Of a stretch of 64,000 nt of DNA, positions 1 to 9,183 are shown piece after piece; position 1 is the first letter of the stretch, and each line of letters starts with the position of its first letter. The DNA comes from Elgaria multicarinata webbii (Eukaryota > Chordata > Lepidosauria > Squamata > Anguidae). The stretch spans positions 7,197,206 through 7,261,205 of the forward strand of contig NC_086180.1 in the NCBI RefSeq assembly GCF_023053635.1, given 5' to 3'. The position numbers and the translations under genes are program-made. The notes beneath the pieces are model-generated. The model searched no databases, had not been told where the DNA came from, and worked only from the letters and a program-made list of their open reading frames with translations.

Positions 1-282
1 CTAGGAAGGGAGAGAAAGATGAAGGCTGGGTATGGGGAAAGGGTTCAGCGTAAAGAAATAGTAAGGCTAGAGGCTGTGAGCGGAGAGCAAAGGGGCAAAG
101 ACAGAAAAAGATTGGGTGGAGGCAGAAAGCAACAATTTCCTTCTCTTTCTGCCTGCTGAACAGCTGATCGGGAGGAGGTCCAGGAACAAGAGGGAGCACT
201 TGGCACCATAACATTTTTAAAGGGATTTTAAAAAATTAAAATAATTTCTTGAAGGGGGCAACACGTAGAGAGCTTTCCAGGC
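1..282. repeat. Right end of a duplicated 3' flank (unit 0)
   Basis: This stretch matches 30743-31019 almost base for base, including a purine-rich tract and the run reading cttgaagggggca. In unit 1 the matching DNA lies about 3.3 kb downstream of the esterase terminal exon. I therefore infer that another array unit ends just left of the window. In this unit, block I does not follow until about 18.4 kb, so roughly 18 kb of repeats separates two pieces that are adjacent in unit 2. Confidence 0.75.
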
Positions 283-734
283 ATCGTCTGGGGTTCCTGT
301 GGGCGCCCTGCCTTAAAGACGATTGCAACTGATTACGGCACAAGCTTTTGAGGACAAGAATCCACTTTGTCCAATGCGACCTGTCGTCTATGGAAACAGA
401 CTCTAGTCCACAAAAGCACTTTTTTATTGATTTTAAATATTTCTTGGGCGCTTTTTAGGGCCCAGAAGCCCTCACAAGGCAGCTAACAACAATAAAATAA
501 TAAAATATTGAAAATATTGAAAGCAATAAAACAGCAATTAAAACAATAAAACCAACAATAAAACCAGCAGGAACAACAATAGCAGCAGTAACAACAATAA
601 TAACAATACTTATTATGGGAAAGCCATGGTAAAATAAAATATTTTTCAGGCCTACTTGATAGCCTGCAAGGATGGTGCACGGCGGACATCCAAAGGGAGT
701 ATCTGCAAGAATTTTAGTAATAGGTTAAAGGAGG
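283..734. other. Gene-free stretch with CAA/TAA-rich DNA
   Basis: No gene is visible. Positions 283-430 look like an old interspersed repeat I cannot name. Positions 485-615 are low-complexity, rich in aacaata and aataaa words. Confidence 0.5.
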
Positions 735-1437
735 AAATAGCATTTGCCTTTCTTGCAGCCATATCGCACTGTTGGCTCATATTCAGTAGATCACAAGTTG
801 AATAGGAGCCAACAGTGCGATACGGCTGCAAGAAAGGCAAATGCTATTCTGGGCTGCATTAATAGAAGCATAGCTTCCACATTGCGTGAGGTACTGGTTC
901 CTCTCTATTCGGCCCTGGTTAGGCCTCATCTAGAGTATTGCGTCCAGTTCTGGGCTCCACAATTCAAGAAGGACGCAGACAAGCTGGAGCGTGTTCAGAG
1001 GAGGGCAACCAGGATGATCAGGAGTCTGGAAACAAAGCCCTATGAAGAGAGACTGAAAGAACTGGGCATGTTTAGCCTGGAGAAGAGAAGATTGAGGGGA
1101 GGCATGATAGCACTCTTCAAATACTTAAAAGATTGTCACACAGAGGAGGGCCAGGATCTCTTCTCGATCCTCCCAGAGTGCAGGACATGGAATAACGGGC
1201 TCAAGTTAAAGGAAGCCAGATTCCAGCTGGACATCAGGAAAAACTTCCTGACTGTTAGAGCAGTACGACAATGGAATCAGTTACCTAGGGAGGTTGTGGG
1301 CTCTCCCACACTAGAGGCCTTCAAGAGGCAGCTGGACAACCATCTGTCAGGGATGCTTTAGGGTGGATTCCTGCATTGAGCAGGGGGTTGGACTTGATGG
1401 CCTTGTAGGCCCTTTCCAACTCTACTATTCTATGATT
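735..1437 (+). mobile_element. CR1 LINE, 5'-truncated, with inverted 5' tip
   Basis: Positions 787-1361 translate on + as the C-terminal part of CR1 ORF2, with [21 protein letters not shown] and [13 protein letters not shown] blocks typical of CR1 reverse transcriptases. The 3' UTR with the CR1 tail (gagcagggggttggacttg, then attctatgattgtatga) ends near 1437. Positions 739-784 are the same CR1 segment in reverse orientation, giving a hairpin with roughly 40-bp arms. This is the signature of 5' inversion during target-primed reverse transcription. The copy cannot encode an active protein. Confidence 0.9.
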
Positions 1438-1783
1438 GTATGAAAAGTAACCTTAGAGAAATTTTACCATATCCTTGGGGAACAGTTTTATACCCACTTG
1501 GTAGTATTAATGGTACTCTGGCAATAGCCTATAAAACAGATCTTCTTTGTATTTGTCTGTCCAAAAATAAAGATAGCTGGCCAAGCCTCATCTACAAATG
1601 CTAATCATGTCCAATACAGAAGAAAATAGAAATGTCCTAATTCCTTAAGCAGAGCCTCAGGATATTTTGCAGAGCACGTTTAACCAAATATGCAGGGATT
1701 ACATTATCTCAAGGACATATTCTAAGCACATTTTCTTTTGCCTCGAAGCCTAAAAAACCCCTTAGCAATACTATATGGATATC
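1438..1783. other. Gene-free stretch
   Basis: AT-rich DNA with no open frame, splice-linked exon or named repeat that I recognise. Confidence 0.4.

Positions 1784-1832
<49 letters not shown>
1784..1832. repeat. (AAT)n microsatellite
   Basis: About 16 near-perfect trinucleotide units directly abutting the 3' end of an antisense L2-like LINE. It probably grew from the LINE's own tail. Confidence 0.95.
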
Positions 1833-1837
<5 letters not shown>

Positions 1838-2612
1838 TAATTGTTACCCGCCTCTCCCTCTGGATCAAGGCAGGGTACAACACAAATACAAACAAAATAA
1901 AATACATATAACTAATTAAAACATTTAAAACTAATACATTATTAAAAGCAGCAAATTATTAAAAAGGCATCTTTAAATTCCACTGGGTAGGCCTGCCGGA
2001 AGAGATAATTCTTTATGGCTTTCTTAAATTCCGGAAGACCGTTAAGTTGAGCAATCTCTCCTGGCAAGCCATTCCACAGTCTGGGAGTGGCAGAAGAGAA
2101 GGTCCTCAGTTGTCAGCCTTATTTTTGTTGGCTGGAGTAAATTCTTCCCAGAGGACCTGAGTGTGGGGGGCGGATTGTACGGGAGAAGGTGATCCTGCAG
2201 GTAGCCTAGACCCAAACCATGTAGGGCTTTAAAGGTGATAACCAACACTTTATACTTCACCTGGAAACTCATTAGCAGCCAGTGAAGAGATTTTAAAACT
2301 GGTGTAATGGGGTCACCCCTAGGTGTACCGGTGAGCAGCCTGGCTGCCATATTTTGAACTAGTTGAAGCTTCCGGACTAGGCACACAGGTAGCCCTATGT
2401 AGAGTGCATTGCAGAAGTTGAGCCTCGAAGTTACCAGCACGTGCACTACTGTCTTTAGATCTTCTGACTCTAGGAAGGGGCGCAGCTGGCATATCAGCCC
2501 AAGCTGATAGTAGGCACTCCTGGCCGTTGCATCTATCTGGGCTGTCATTTGGAGCAATGGATCCAGAAGCACCCCCAAGCTGCAAACATAGTCTTTCAGG
2601 GGGAGTGTAGTA
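1833..2612 (-). mobile_element. L2-like LINE, 5'-truncated
   Basis: The minus strand encodes the L2-type ORF2 C-terminus, with GVLLDPLLQMTAQ, YQLGLICQLRPFL and LQLVQNMAARLLTGTPR. The tail lies at the left, next to the AAT microsatellite. The coding frame runs 2578-2042 and includes only the region after the catalytic reverse transcriptase core, so this is a dead 5'-truncated copy. Confidence 0.85.
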
Positions 2613-2966
2613 GTATGCTTGCAGTATGCTTGATTTCAGTAAGCCCCTTGGTGTGGATTTTGTTTTGTCCCACTAATACTGTCTGGACTGCTGTCCATCA
2701 CTTGGAAGTTTAGGAATGGCAGCTCTAGACAAGGTCTGCACTGTTGTGGTGCTCCACCACCACACAATCTTAGTTTTGGCAGGTTTGCTGTGGCTTCTAC
2801 TGCAGCATTAAGTAGGAGAAATTCTTTTCTAAATATAGATAACTGCATCTTGCCACATCCTGAAGACAGGAAGCAATCAATTTCTCCGGAGACAAGAAAA
2901 TGGAAGTAGCCAAGCACATATCCCATGTGTCTGGTTTCCATTGGAGTTGGAATGCTGGGAGAGTAC
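2613..2966. other. Gene-free stretch
   Basis: Contains short open frames only; I see no recognisable feature. Confidence 0.4.
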
Positions 2967-2969
2967 TGG

Positions 2970-3110
2970 GGCCCTTTCCACACCTAAGGATTATCCCAGG
3001 AAAATGGAGGGATCGTTGCTGCCTACTCCCGGGATCCCCTGTGTGTTATTTGGATGCACAAGGATGATCCTGGGACAATCCCAGGGGAAAAGGCAGGTAT
3101 AGAAACGGCC
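2970..3110. repeat. Foldback MITE with TGG target duplication
   Basis: The left end (ggccctttccacacctaagg) and right end (ending in gaaacggcc) are imperfect inverted repeats that can form a long hairpin. A 3-bp direct repeat tgg flanks it at 2967-2969 and 3111-3113. The fold and the 3-bp duplication fit a Harbinger-like MITE, but the superfamily is an inference. It resembles the foldbacks at 19028, 31691 and 54032. Confidence 0.65.
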
Positions 3111-3117
3111 TGGGTCG

Positions 3118-3459
3118 GGGAATGCTGGCGCATAGTTAAATTATGGAACTCACTACCACAAGATGTAGTGATGGCCACCAATCTGGATGGCATCAAAAAG
3201 GGGTTGCATAAATTCCTGGAGGCAAAGGCTATCAATGGCTACTAGGCCTGATGGTTGTGTGCTATCCACAGAATTCGCGGCAATAAGCTTGTGTGCCCCC
3301 AGTTGCTGGGGAACATGGGTGGGAGGGTGCTGTTGCACCATGTCTTGTTTTGTTGGTCCTTGGCCGACAGCTGGTTGGCCACTGTGTGAACAGAGTGCTG
3401 GACTAGATGGACCCTTGGTCTGATCCAGTGTGAGGGCTCTTCTTATGTTCTTATGACTA
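3118..3459 (+). mobile_element. CR1/L3-like LINE 3' tail
   Basis: The + frame carries IVKLWNSLPQDVVMATNLDG, the last residues of an L3/CR1-type ORF2. The characteristic tail follows (gctggactagatggaccctt, then tcttatgttcttatga). The same tail recurs at 25300-25617, 28691-28790, 51691-51790 and, antisense, around 39.2 and 45.3-45.7 kb. Confidence 0.8.
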
Positions 3460-3862
3460 GGTATCAAACCAAACCATCCTCCAAACAAGAATTCAAAGGG
3501 TCGGAGAAGAATACATTAGCTTAATGCGTGGGACAGCAGAGGAATATAGTCTCAGCTTGTACTAATAACCCTTGTCTTAGCCACCCCAGACTTCCCTGGA
3601 CCTGAGGAACCCATTTGGGTAATTTGGAGTCATATGTGAACTACACAAGAACCTGCTGACAGAAGGAGTCTTGACTCTGCGGAGTGGCGACTTCTATTTC
3701 TATTTAGTTTTTATTTGGATTTATGAAGACTTTTGCTTTGTTTTGGGCAAAAGACATTTCCCCCCCCCCTTTGGTCTCTAGTTGTTTAACAGTATAACTG
3801 CATTTGTGAATCAATTTGATCTATCCAGTTCTGTCTAACTTATAGCCTGGTATAATGGTCTT

Positions 3863-4691
3863 CACTTGACAGGGATATAAGAAACAGGGTATCCCCCTAA
3901 GCCTTGGGAATTCATCAGGCAAAAAGAAAAGGGGACAAAAGAAAATTACCAGCTTCTTCCCCTCTAAAGAAGGAGGGGTAGATAATGAGGTTATACCCCT
4001 GTCACCCCCTGAGCCTAGCTTAGACTGGTCTATTGACCACAGATGCATCACATATGCAACGGGCTCAGAAGAGTGCTCTACTAATTTGGCAATGGAAATG
4101 GAGGCTGCAGAAAATGCATCTGCAGCCAGTAGGGCAAAACAGGTGGAAGGAGGGAAGGTACTGGATGAATTTAGGCTAATGCAGATAGATGAGCTAGCAC
4201 AGCGTCATACTCAACTAGAGAATGACCTCCCCTTAAACGCAACAATCACAGTGAGGAGGAGGATAGTAACTCACTGTTTCAATGGGTTAAGGATATCCTA
4301 GAAGAAATGAAGCTGATAAAAGCTTTTTTATATGAATCCCATGAGCTGCTAACAATATTGAGTTAAATAAGATATCCAAAATCACAAGCAAACAAGCTGA
4401 TTTAGATGTTATAACCCCCTCGGATGGTGTCTCTGGTGAAATTAAGTCTTTAAATGAGAAAATAAAGAGTTACTCTGAAAAGGGAAAAACACATCGGAGG
4501 GAAAATAAGAATAAACCATTAAACAAAAAAAAAGAGCAAAAATATTAAGAATCTCAAAAAAGCCAAAAAAGCAGCAAGTAAAGTGAACTATAACAACTTA
4601 TTTAAACAGCTAGAAGAGAAGCCTAGACGTAATAAAAAACATCCAGTTCTGAGAGAAAGACCTCAGAGCTAAGAAGCCATAAGGCTGCCGT
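3863..4691 (+). pseudogene. Vingi-like LINE ORF1, 5' portion
   Basis: Broken frames on + encode a lysine- and glutamate-rich, coiled-coil-prone N-terminal region (for example MEMEAAENASAASRAKQVEG near 4092). There are several internal stops, and the copia element interrupts it at 4691. The downstream half resumes at 8387. This matches the general layout of LINE ORF1 proteins, where a charged or coiled N-terminus precedes an RNA-binding fold. The start codon is not evident. Confidence 0.5.
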
Positions 4692-5106
4692 TGTTAAGTA
4701 TATGAAAAGAAATACTTGCTTAGTCATTAAAATTGTGTGTGTATGGCTATCTCAGGGTTAAACAGAGAAAGTCTATCTGTGGGCAATTACCTTGAGATAG
4801 AGGCTGTTCTGGGAACCTTGCCAAGATTCTAAGTTAGCCTCATCACAGCTGTATGTAATGTAGATAAGAATTGTGTAGATCTGTATATAGTTTCTCACTT
4901 GTGTAAAATGGAACTGATCACTGCTCTATGATCACTGCTCTCTGTGTATGCCTCAGTGTGCTGATCTGAACTGATCTGAATTGAACTGCACAGAAGCCTG
5001 AAGGAAATAAACCAGCTCTGCTGTGTAAGACCTGCGTGATGTGTGTTTGTTTCTGAGCACAAACAGAGTTCCAGAGAGAGAAAAGTTCTGGCACAATAAC
5101 CCAACA
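4692..5106 (+). repeat. 5' LTR of the copia element
   Basis: 415 bp, TG...CA ends, apparently identical to 7972-8386. It contains a ggaaataaacc polyadenylation-type signal in its second half. Confidence 0.93.
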
Positions 5107-5241
5107 AAGGTTATGGGCCCAGCCCAGTCCAGTCCAGGCAAGTCTACGCCAGCCTAACCCAGGCAGAAGAACCAGAACTTGGTGGGAACGGTGCAGTATC
5201 AGAACCAGAACCAGGAGTCTGCTAAAAAAAGAAGACTGTTG

Positions 5242-7977
5242 ATGGAGGAAGACATCAAGCTAAAGCCAGTGCTGCAAAGTGAGGAAAAATCTCAGTTGGC
5301 TGACTCTGAGGAGGACTCTGAGCAGGAGGACGGTGAGATACCAATTCCTAAAGCAGAGGAAATGGCAGGAGCTAATATGTCTGGTTTGCATCAATTGTTA
5401 GAAAAGCTGAATGACTCTAACTATGCATTATGGTCTTACAAAATGCAAATGTATCTGATTCAGGCTGAACTGTGGTATGTAGTCACAGAGGATCCACCAG
5501 ATAGAGCAGATCCACAGAATGCTAAATGGTTTAAGGACGATGCAAAAGCAATGGCAGTTATTGCATTAGCTGTGGAAGACTCTCAAATTTCCTTCATTCA
5601 GTTTTTGAATACATCAAAAGAGTGCTGGAATGCACTACAAGCTGTATATCAAAGAGAAACAGCGGGCAGTAAAGTAATTCTAACCCGGAAGCTGTATGGA
5701 ATGAAGCTGAAACCAGGGGAGTCTATGTCAAACCATTTGAAAAGCATGAGAGAAATCTTCAATCAACTCAGGGCACGAGGGATGGAGTTTACAACTATAC
5801 ACCAAGTCTATGTGATTTTGTCAAGTCTTGATTCATCGTACGACGCGGTTGTCACCATGATGGAAAGTCAAGAGGAGAAAAATTTAACCCTCGAGTATGT
5901 AGCTGGAAAACTACTGGAAACCTATGAAAGAAGACAAGCTTCAAAACAACAGAGCCTTAAACATCCTGTGGCTGAATTTCAACAAAGCCATAAATCTTCT
6001 GACGTGGTGGCTGCATTAAAGGCAAGGAAATGCTTTAATTGTGGTTCCACAGAACACTTAAGGCGGGATTGCAACAACAAGAAGAAAAAGCTGTTGACAG
6101 CAAAGTGGAGAGAAGAAAACAACATGAATGAAGCTGAATCAAAAAAGAAGTGTCTTCTAGCAAGAGTCAAAGAGACAATGAATCCTTGGTTTTTGGACTC
6201 TGGGGCTTCAATAAGTATGGCAAAAGACAAACTTTCATTTGTAACCTTGGAAACTTCTACTTCAGAGCAAAAGTGTGTTACCCTTGCAAATGGAACAAAA
6301 ATCCAGATTTGTGGTGTGGGTAATGTATATTTTGATTGTCTGGGAGTTGAACTACAAAGTGTTTTATATGTACCAGAATTAGAAACAAACCTTCTAAGTG
6401 TGTTTCAGTTAACAGAAATGGGGTATGAGGTTTGTTTTACTGAAGAAAATTGTACTATAAAACAGGGAAACAAGGTGTGTGTGCAGGGAATAATGAAAGA
6501 ATCTTTGTATGTAATTAATACTTGTACAGAAAATGAAGTTGTAGCCAGCAAAGTCACAACAAAAACAATAGCCAATTGCAAACCACACCAAGAGTGTATC
6601 CATTTAACTCATAAAAGGTTTGGTCACGCCAACTATAAAATAATTTCTAAGATTCCAGAATTGTGTGAAGGGGTGAAAATCAAACCATGTTCTAACTATG
6701 TAGAATGTAATGTATGCAGTGAAACCAAGTGTCATAAGTCAAACATTCCAAAACATAGTGAGAGAACAACAAAAAGAATTTTTGAATTAATTCATGCAGA
6801 TCTTGCAGGTCCTTTTGAGACAAGTCAAGGAGGAAACAGATTTTTCTTGTCTATTGTTGATGATTACAGTAGATTTGGATTTGTGTATGTGTTAAAACAG
6901 AAGAGTGAAACTTTTGGAAAGTTTAAAGCCTTTGTTAAGTGGAGTAAAAATAGATTTAAAGAACCTATAGCTAATCTAAGAACGGACCGGGGAGGTGAAT
7001 TTCTTAGCAACCAATTTAAAAAATTCCTCAGTGATGAGGGTATACAACATAACCTTACTGCTCCATATTCACCATTTCAAAATGGAGTTGCAGAAAGGAA
7101 AAACAGAACCTTGCAGAACATGTTAAGAGCTCTATTGAAAGAGTCAGGATTGTCTAATCTGTTCTGGGCAGAAGCTTTGTCCACCTCAAATTATTTGTTA
7201 AACAGGCTTTACCACTCTGTACATGAAAAAACTCCATATGAAATGTTTTACAAAAGAAAACCTAGAGTGTCACATATACGGGTTTTTGGAAGTAAATGTT
7301 TTGCTCATATTCAGAAAGAAAACAGACCAGGAAAGCTAGCTCAAAGAGGTTTGGAATGTAAACTGTTGGGATATGATACACAAACAAAAGGCTATCGTTT
7401 GTGGTCTCCATATCACAAAAGTGTAATTGTGAGCAGAGATGTAGTTTTTCATGAACAAATGCAGGAAACAAAACAGTATGTAAGTTTGCCTGTAGAACAG
7501 AAAGCTGTAGAAACAGAAGAAATTCCTGAACAATCTCAGCAAGAGAGGGAGGGGGAAGAAACTGTGGAGGAGGAAACTATGCCTGTAACTATGCCAAAGC
7601 GACCAGAAAGGGAACGCAAAGCTCCAATTCGTTATTCAGATGAATACCAAAGCAAACAGGTTTCTCATAGAGCTTTACTAATAGCCTATGAACCTACTTC
7701 ATTTGAGGAAATTCAGGAAATGGAACCTAAAGAAGCTCAGGGCTGGCATGAAGCAATGTCAGAGGAAATCAGAGCAATGGAAAAAAATGAAACGTGGGAG
7801 CTAGTACCTTTACCTGAAGGTCGTAAAGCCATTACCTGTAAATGGGTATTCAAAGTAAAACAAAATGAGAAAGGACAGGTGGAACGTATCAATGGTAAAA
7901 CACAAAGAGATGCTTTTAAAGCTGGGTCTCAGATTGTAACACAATTTAAACAACATGCGCAAGAGGAGGACTGTTAA
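5242..7977 (+). CDS. Copia gag-pol open frame (remnant)
   Basis: The first ATG in this frame is at 5242. Recognisable parts in order are a copia-type gag, a CCHC zinc knuckle (CFNCGSTEHLRRDC, about codon 264), an aspartic protease motif DSGAS (about codon 319) and an integrase with an HHCC-type zinc region followed by a catalytic core (HADLAGPF; DRGGEF). Order protease-integrase before any reverse transcriptase region is diagnostic of Ty1/copia. The polyprotein is incomplete and should be read as a fossil, not as a host gene. Confidence 0.85.
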   Translation: MEEDIKLKPVLQSEEKSQLADSEEDSEQEDGEIPIPKAEEMAGANMSGLHQLLEKLNDSNYALWSYKMQMYLIQAELWYVVTEDPPDRADPQNAKWFKDDAKAMAVIALAVEDSQISFIQFLNTSKECWNALQAVYQRETAGSKVILTRKLYGMKLKPGESMSNHLKSMREIFNQLRARGMEFTTIHQVYVILSSLDSSYDAVVTMMESQEEKNLTLEYVAGKLLETYERRQASKQQSLKHPVAEFQQSHKSSDVVAALKARKCFNCGSTEHLRRDCNNKKKKLLTAKWREENNMNEAESKKKCLLARVKETMNPWFLDSGASISMAKDKLSFVTLETSTSEQKCVTLANGTKIQICGVGNVYFDCLGVELQSVLYVPELETNLLSVFQLTEMGYEVCFTEENCTIKQGNKVCVQGIMKESLYVINTCTENEVVASKVTTKTIANCKPHQECIHLTHKRFGHANYKIISKIPELCEGVKIKPCSNYVECNVCSETKCHKSNIPKHSERTTKRIFELIHADLAGPFETSQGGNRFFLSIVDDYSRFGFVYVLKQKSETFGKFKAFVKWSKNRFKEPIANLRTDRGGEFLSNQFKKFLSDEGIQHNLTAPYSPFQNGVAERKNRTLQNMLRALLKESGLSNLFWAEALSTSNYLLNRLYHSVHEKTPYEMFYKRKPRVSHIRVFGSKCFAHIQKENRPGKLAQRGLECKLLGYDTQTKGYRLWSPYHKSVIVSRDVVFHEQMQETKQYVSLPVEQKAVETEEIPEQSQQEREGEETVEEETMPVTMPKRPERERKAPIRYSDEYQSKQVSHRALLIAYEPTSFEEIQEMEPKEAQGWHEAMSEEIRAMEKNETWELVPLPEGRKAITCKWVFKVKQNEKGQVERINGKTQRDAFKAGSQIVTQFKQHAQEEDC

Positions 7978-8386
7978 GTATATGAAAAGAAATACTTGCT
8001 TAGTCATTAAAATTGTGTGTGTATGGCTATCTCAGGGTTAAACAGAGAAAGTCTATCTGTGGGCAATTACCTTGAGATAGAGGCTGTTCTGGGAACCTTG
8101 CCAAGATTCTAAGTTAGCCTCATCACAGCTGTATGTAATGTAGATAAGAATTGTGTAGATCTGTATATAGTTTCTCACTTGTGTAAAATGGAACTGATCA
8201 CTGCTCTATGATCACTGCTCTCTGTGTATGCCTCAGTGTGCTGATCTGAACTGATCTGAATTGAACTGCACAGAAGCCTGAAGGAAATAAACCAGCTCTG
8301 CTGTGTAAGACCTGCGTGATGTGTGTTTGTTTCTGAGCACAAACAGAGTTCCAGAGAGAGAAAAGTTCTGGCACAATAACCCAACA
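7972..8386 (+). repeat. 3' LTR of the copia element
   Basis: 415 bp, same ends as the 5' LTR, followed directly by the target duplication gccgt at 8387-8391. Confidence 0.93.
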
Positions 8387-9142
8387 GCCGTTGTTACACA
8401 CCATAATGTCACCTCTGCAGAAAACACTAAAGTCAAAGTCGGACAAGATCCATGGGCTGATGCCTTGATGAGTACCAACAGGAAGAGAAACCAGCCACCT
8501 CAACAATTTATACAGCCAAAGCCCAATGTGAACTGGGAGCTAAGATTATTTGCTCACGCCTTAGTGTTTTGTGGCGATCCAAAACCAAGAGGTATGCTCC
8601 CACAGAATGATCGCAAATTGAATCTAATTAAAATCTTAAAAGCCATTTCTATTGATTTGCTTACTCCAACTAAAATTTTGAAGGTGGAATATTTGTTTTA
8701 TAACTACACCCACGGGCGTGCTGTGGTGACCTTCAAGGATAGTATTATAGCTAAAAAGGTATATGATAAGAGACTGGAAATATTGTGTCTGGGCATAACA
8801 GTAGCTAGATATTTTAAAAACATGACACATCCCCTATCCCTGCTAGGTCTTTGCAAAGGTGGGACGTGTAAGTGCAACACAGCCCCCCCTAGTGAAATAG
8901 TGAGTGAAGATGATCTCATTAATTTGGTCAAATTGCCAGAACCATTACCACCTCCAAACCAGGATGAAGATTGGCAGGTAAATTTGAAAGAGCTGGATGT
9001 AGATACAGATAGTTGGGAAAGAAATCAGGTGACTTTAGATAATCCCAATTTAAACTACAGGAATATGTGTGAAAATGCCGATACTGAATTCCAACAAATT
9101 GAAGTTGCCAGACCAGATCAGATAGAGCCAAGATTGAAATAA
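8387..9142 (+). pseudogene. Vingi-like LINE ORF1, 3' portion
   Basis: The + frame continues ORF1 after the copia insertion and ends at a TAA at 9140-9142. It encodes NWELRLFAHALVFCGDPKPR and TPTKILKVEYLFYNYTHGRA, followed by ITVARYF. I read this alternation of hydrophobic strands and basic residues as an RRM-like nucleic-acid-binding fold, by inference. It ends 41 bases before the next ATG at 9184, so ORF1 and ORF2 are close neighbours in the intact LINE. Confidence 0.55.
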
Positions 9143-9183
9143 ACACCCCATTTTTCAATCTTGGGGAAAATGTAGCAGGTGGG

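Larger units (their letters stand above)
4692..8386 (+). mobile_element. Ty1/copia LTR retrotransposon, incomplete, young
   Basis: Two 415-bp LTRs (4692-5106 and 7972-8386) start with tgttaagtat, end with cccaaca and look identical when read side by side. A 5-bp target duplication gccgt lies at 4687-4691 and 8387-8391. Between the LTRs is one long frame with copia-type gag, zinc knuckle, protease and integrase in copia order. A purine-rich tract aagaggagga precedes the 3' LTR. The element is broken and incomplete, with about one major break, so it should depend on a helper. LTR identity implies a very recent insertion. It sits inside ORF1 of the Vingi-like LINE. Confidence 0.92.

Noticed and set aside
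5179-7977. Long 900-residue frame as a domesticated host gene
   Set aside because: It is bracketed by matching LTRs and a target duplication, and its zinc knuckle, protease and integrase are plain copia parts.
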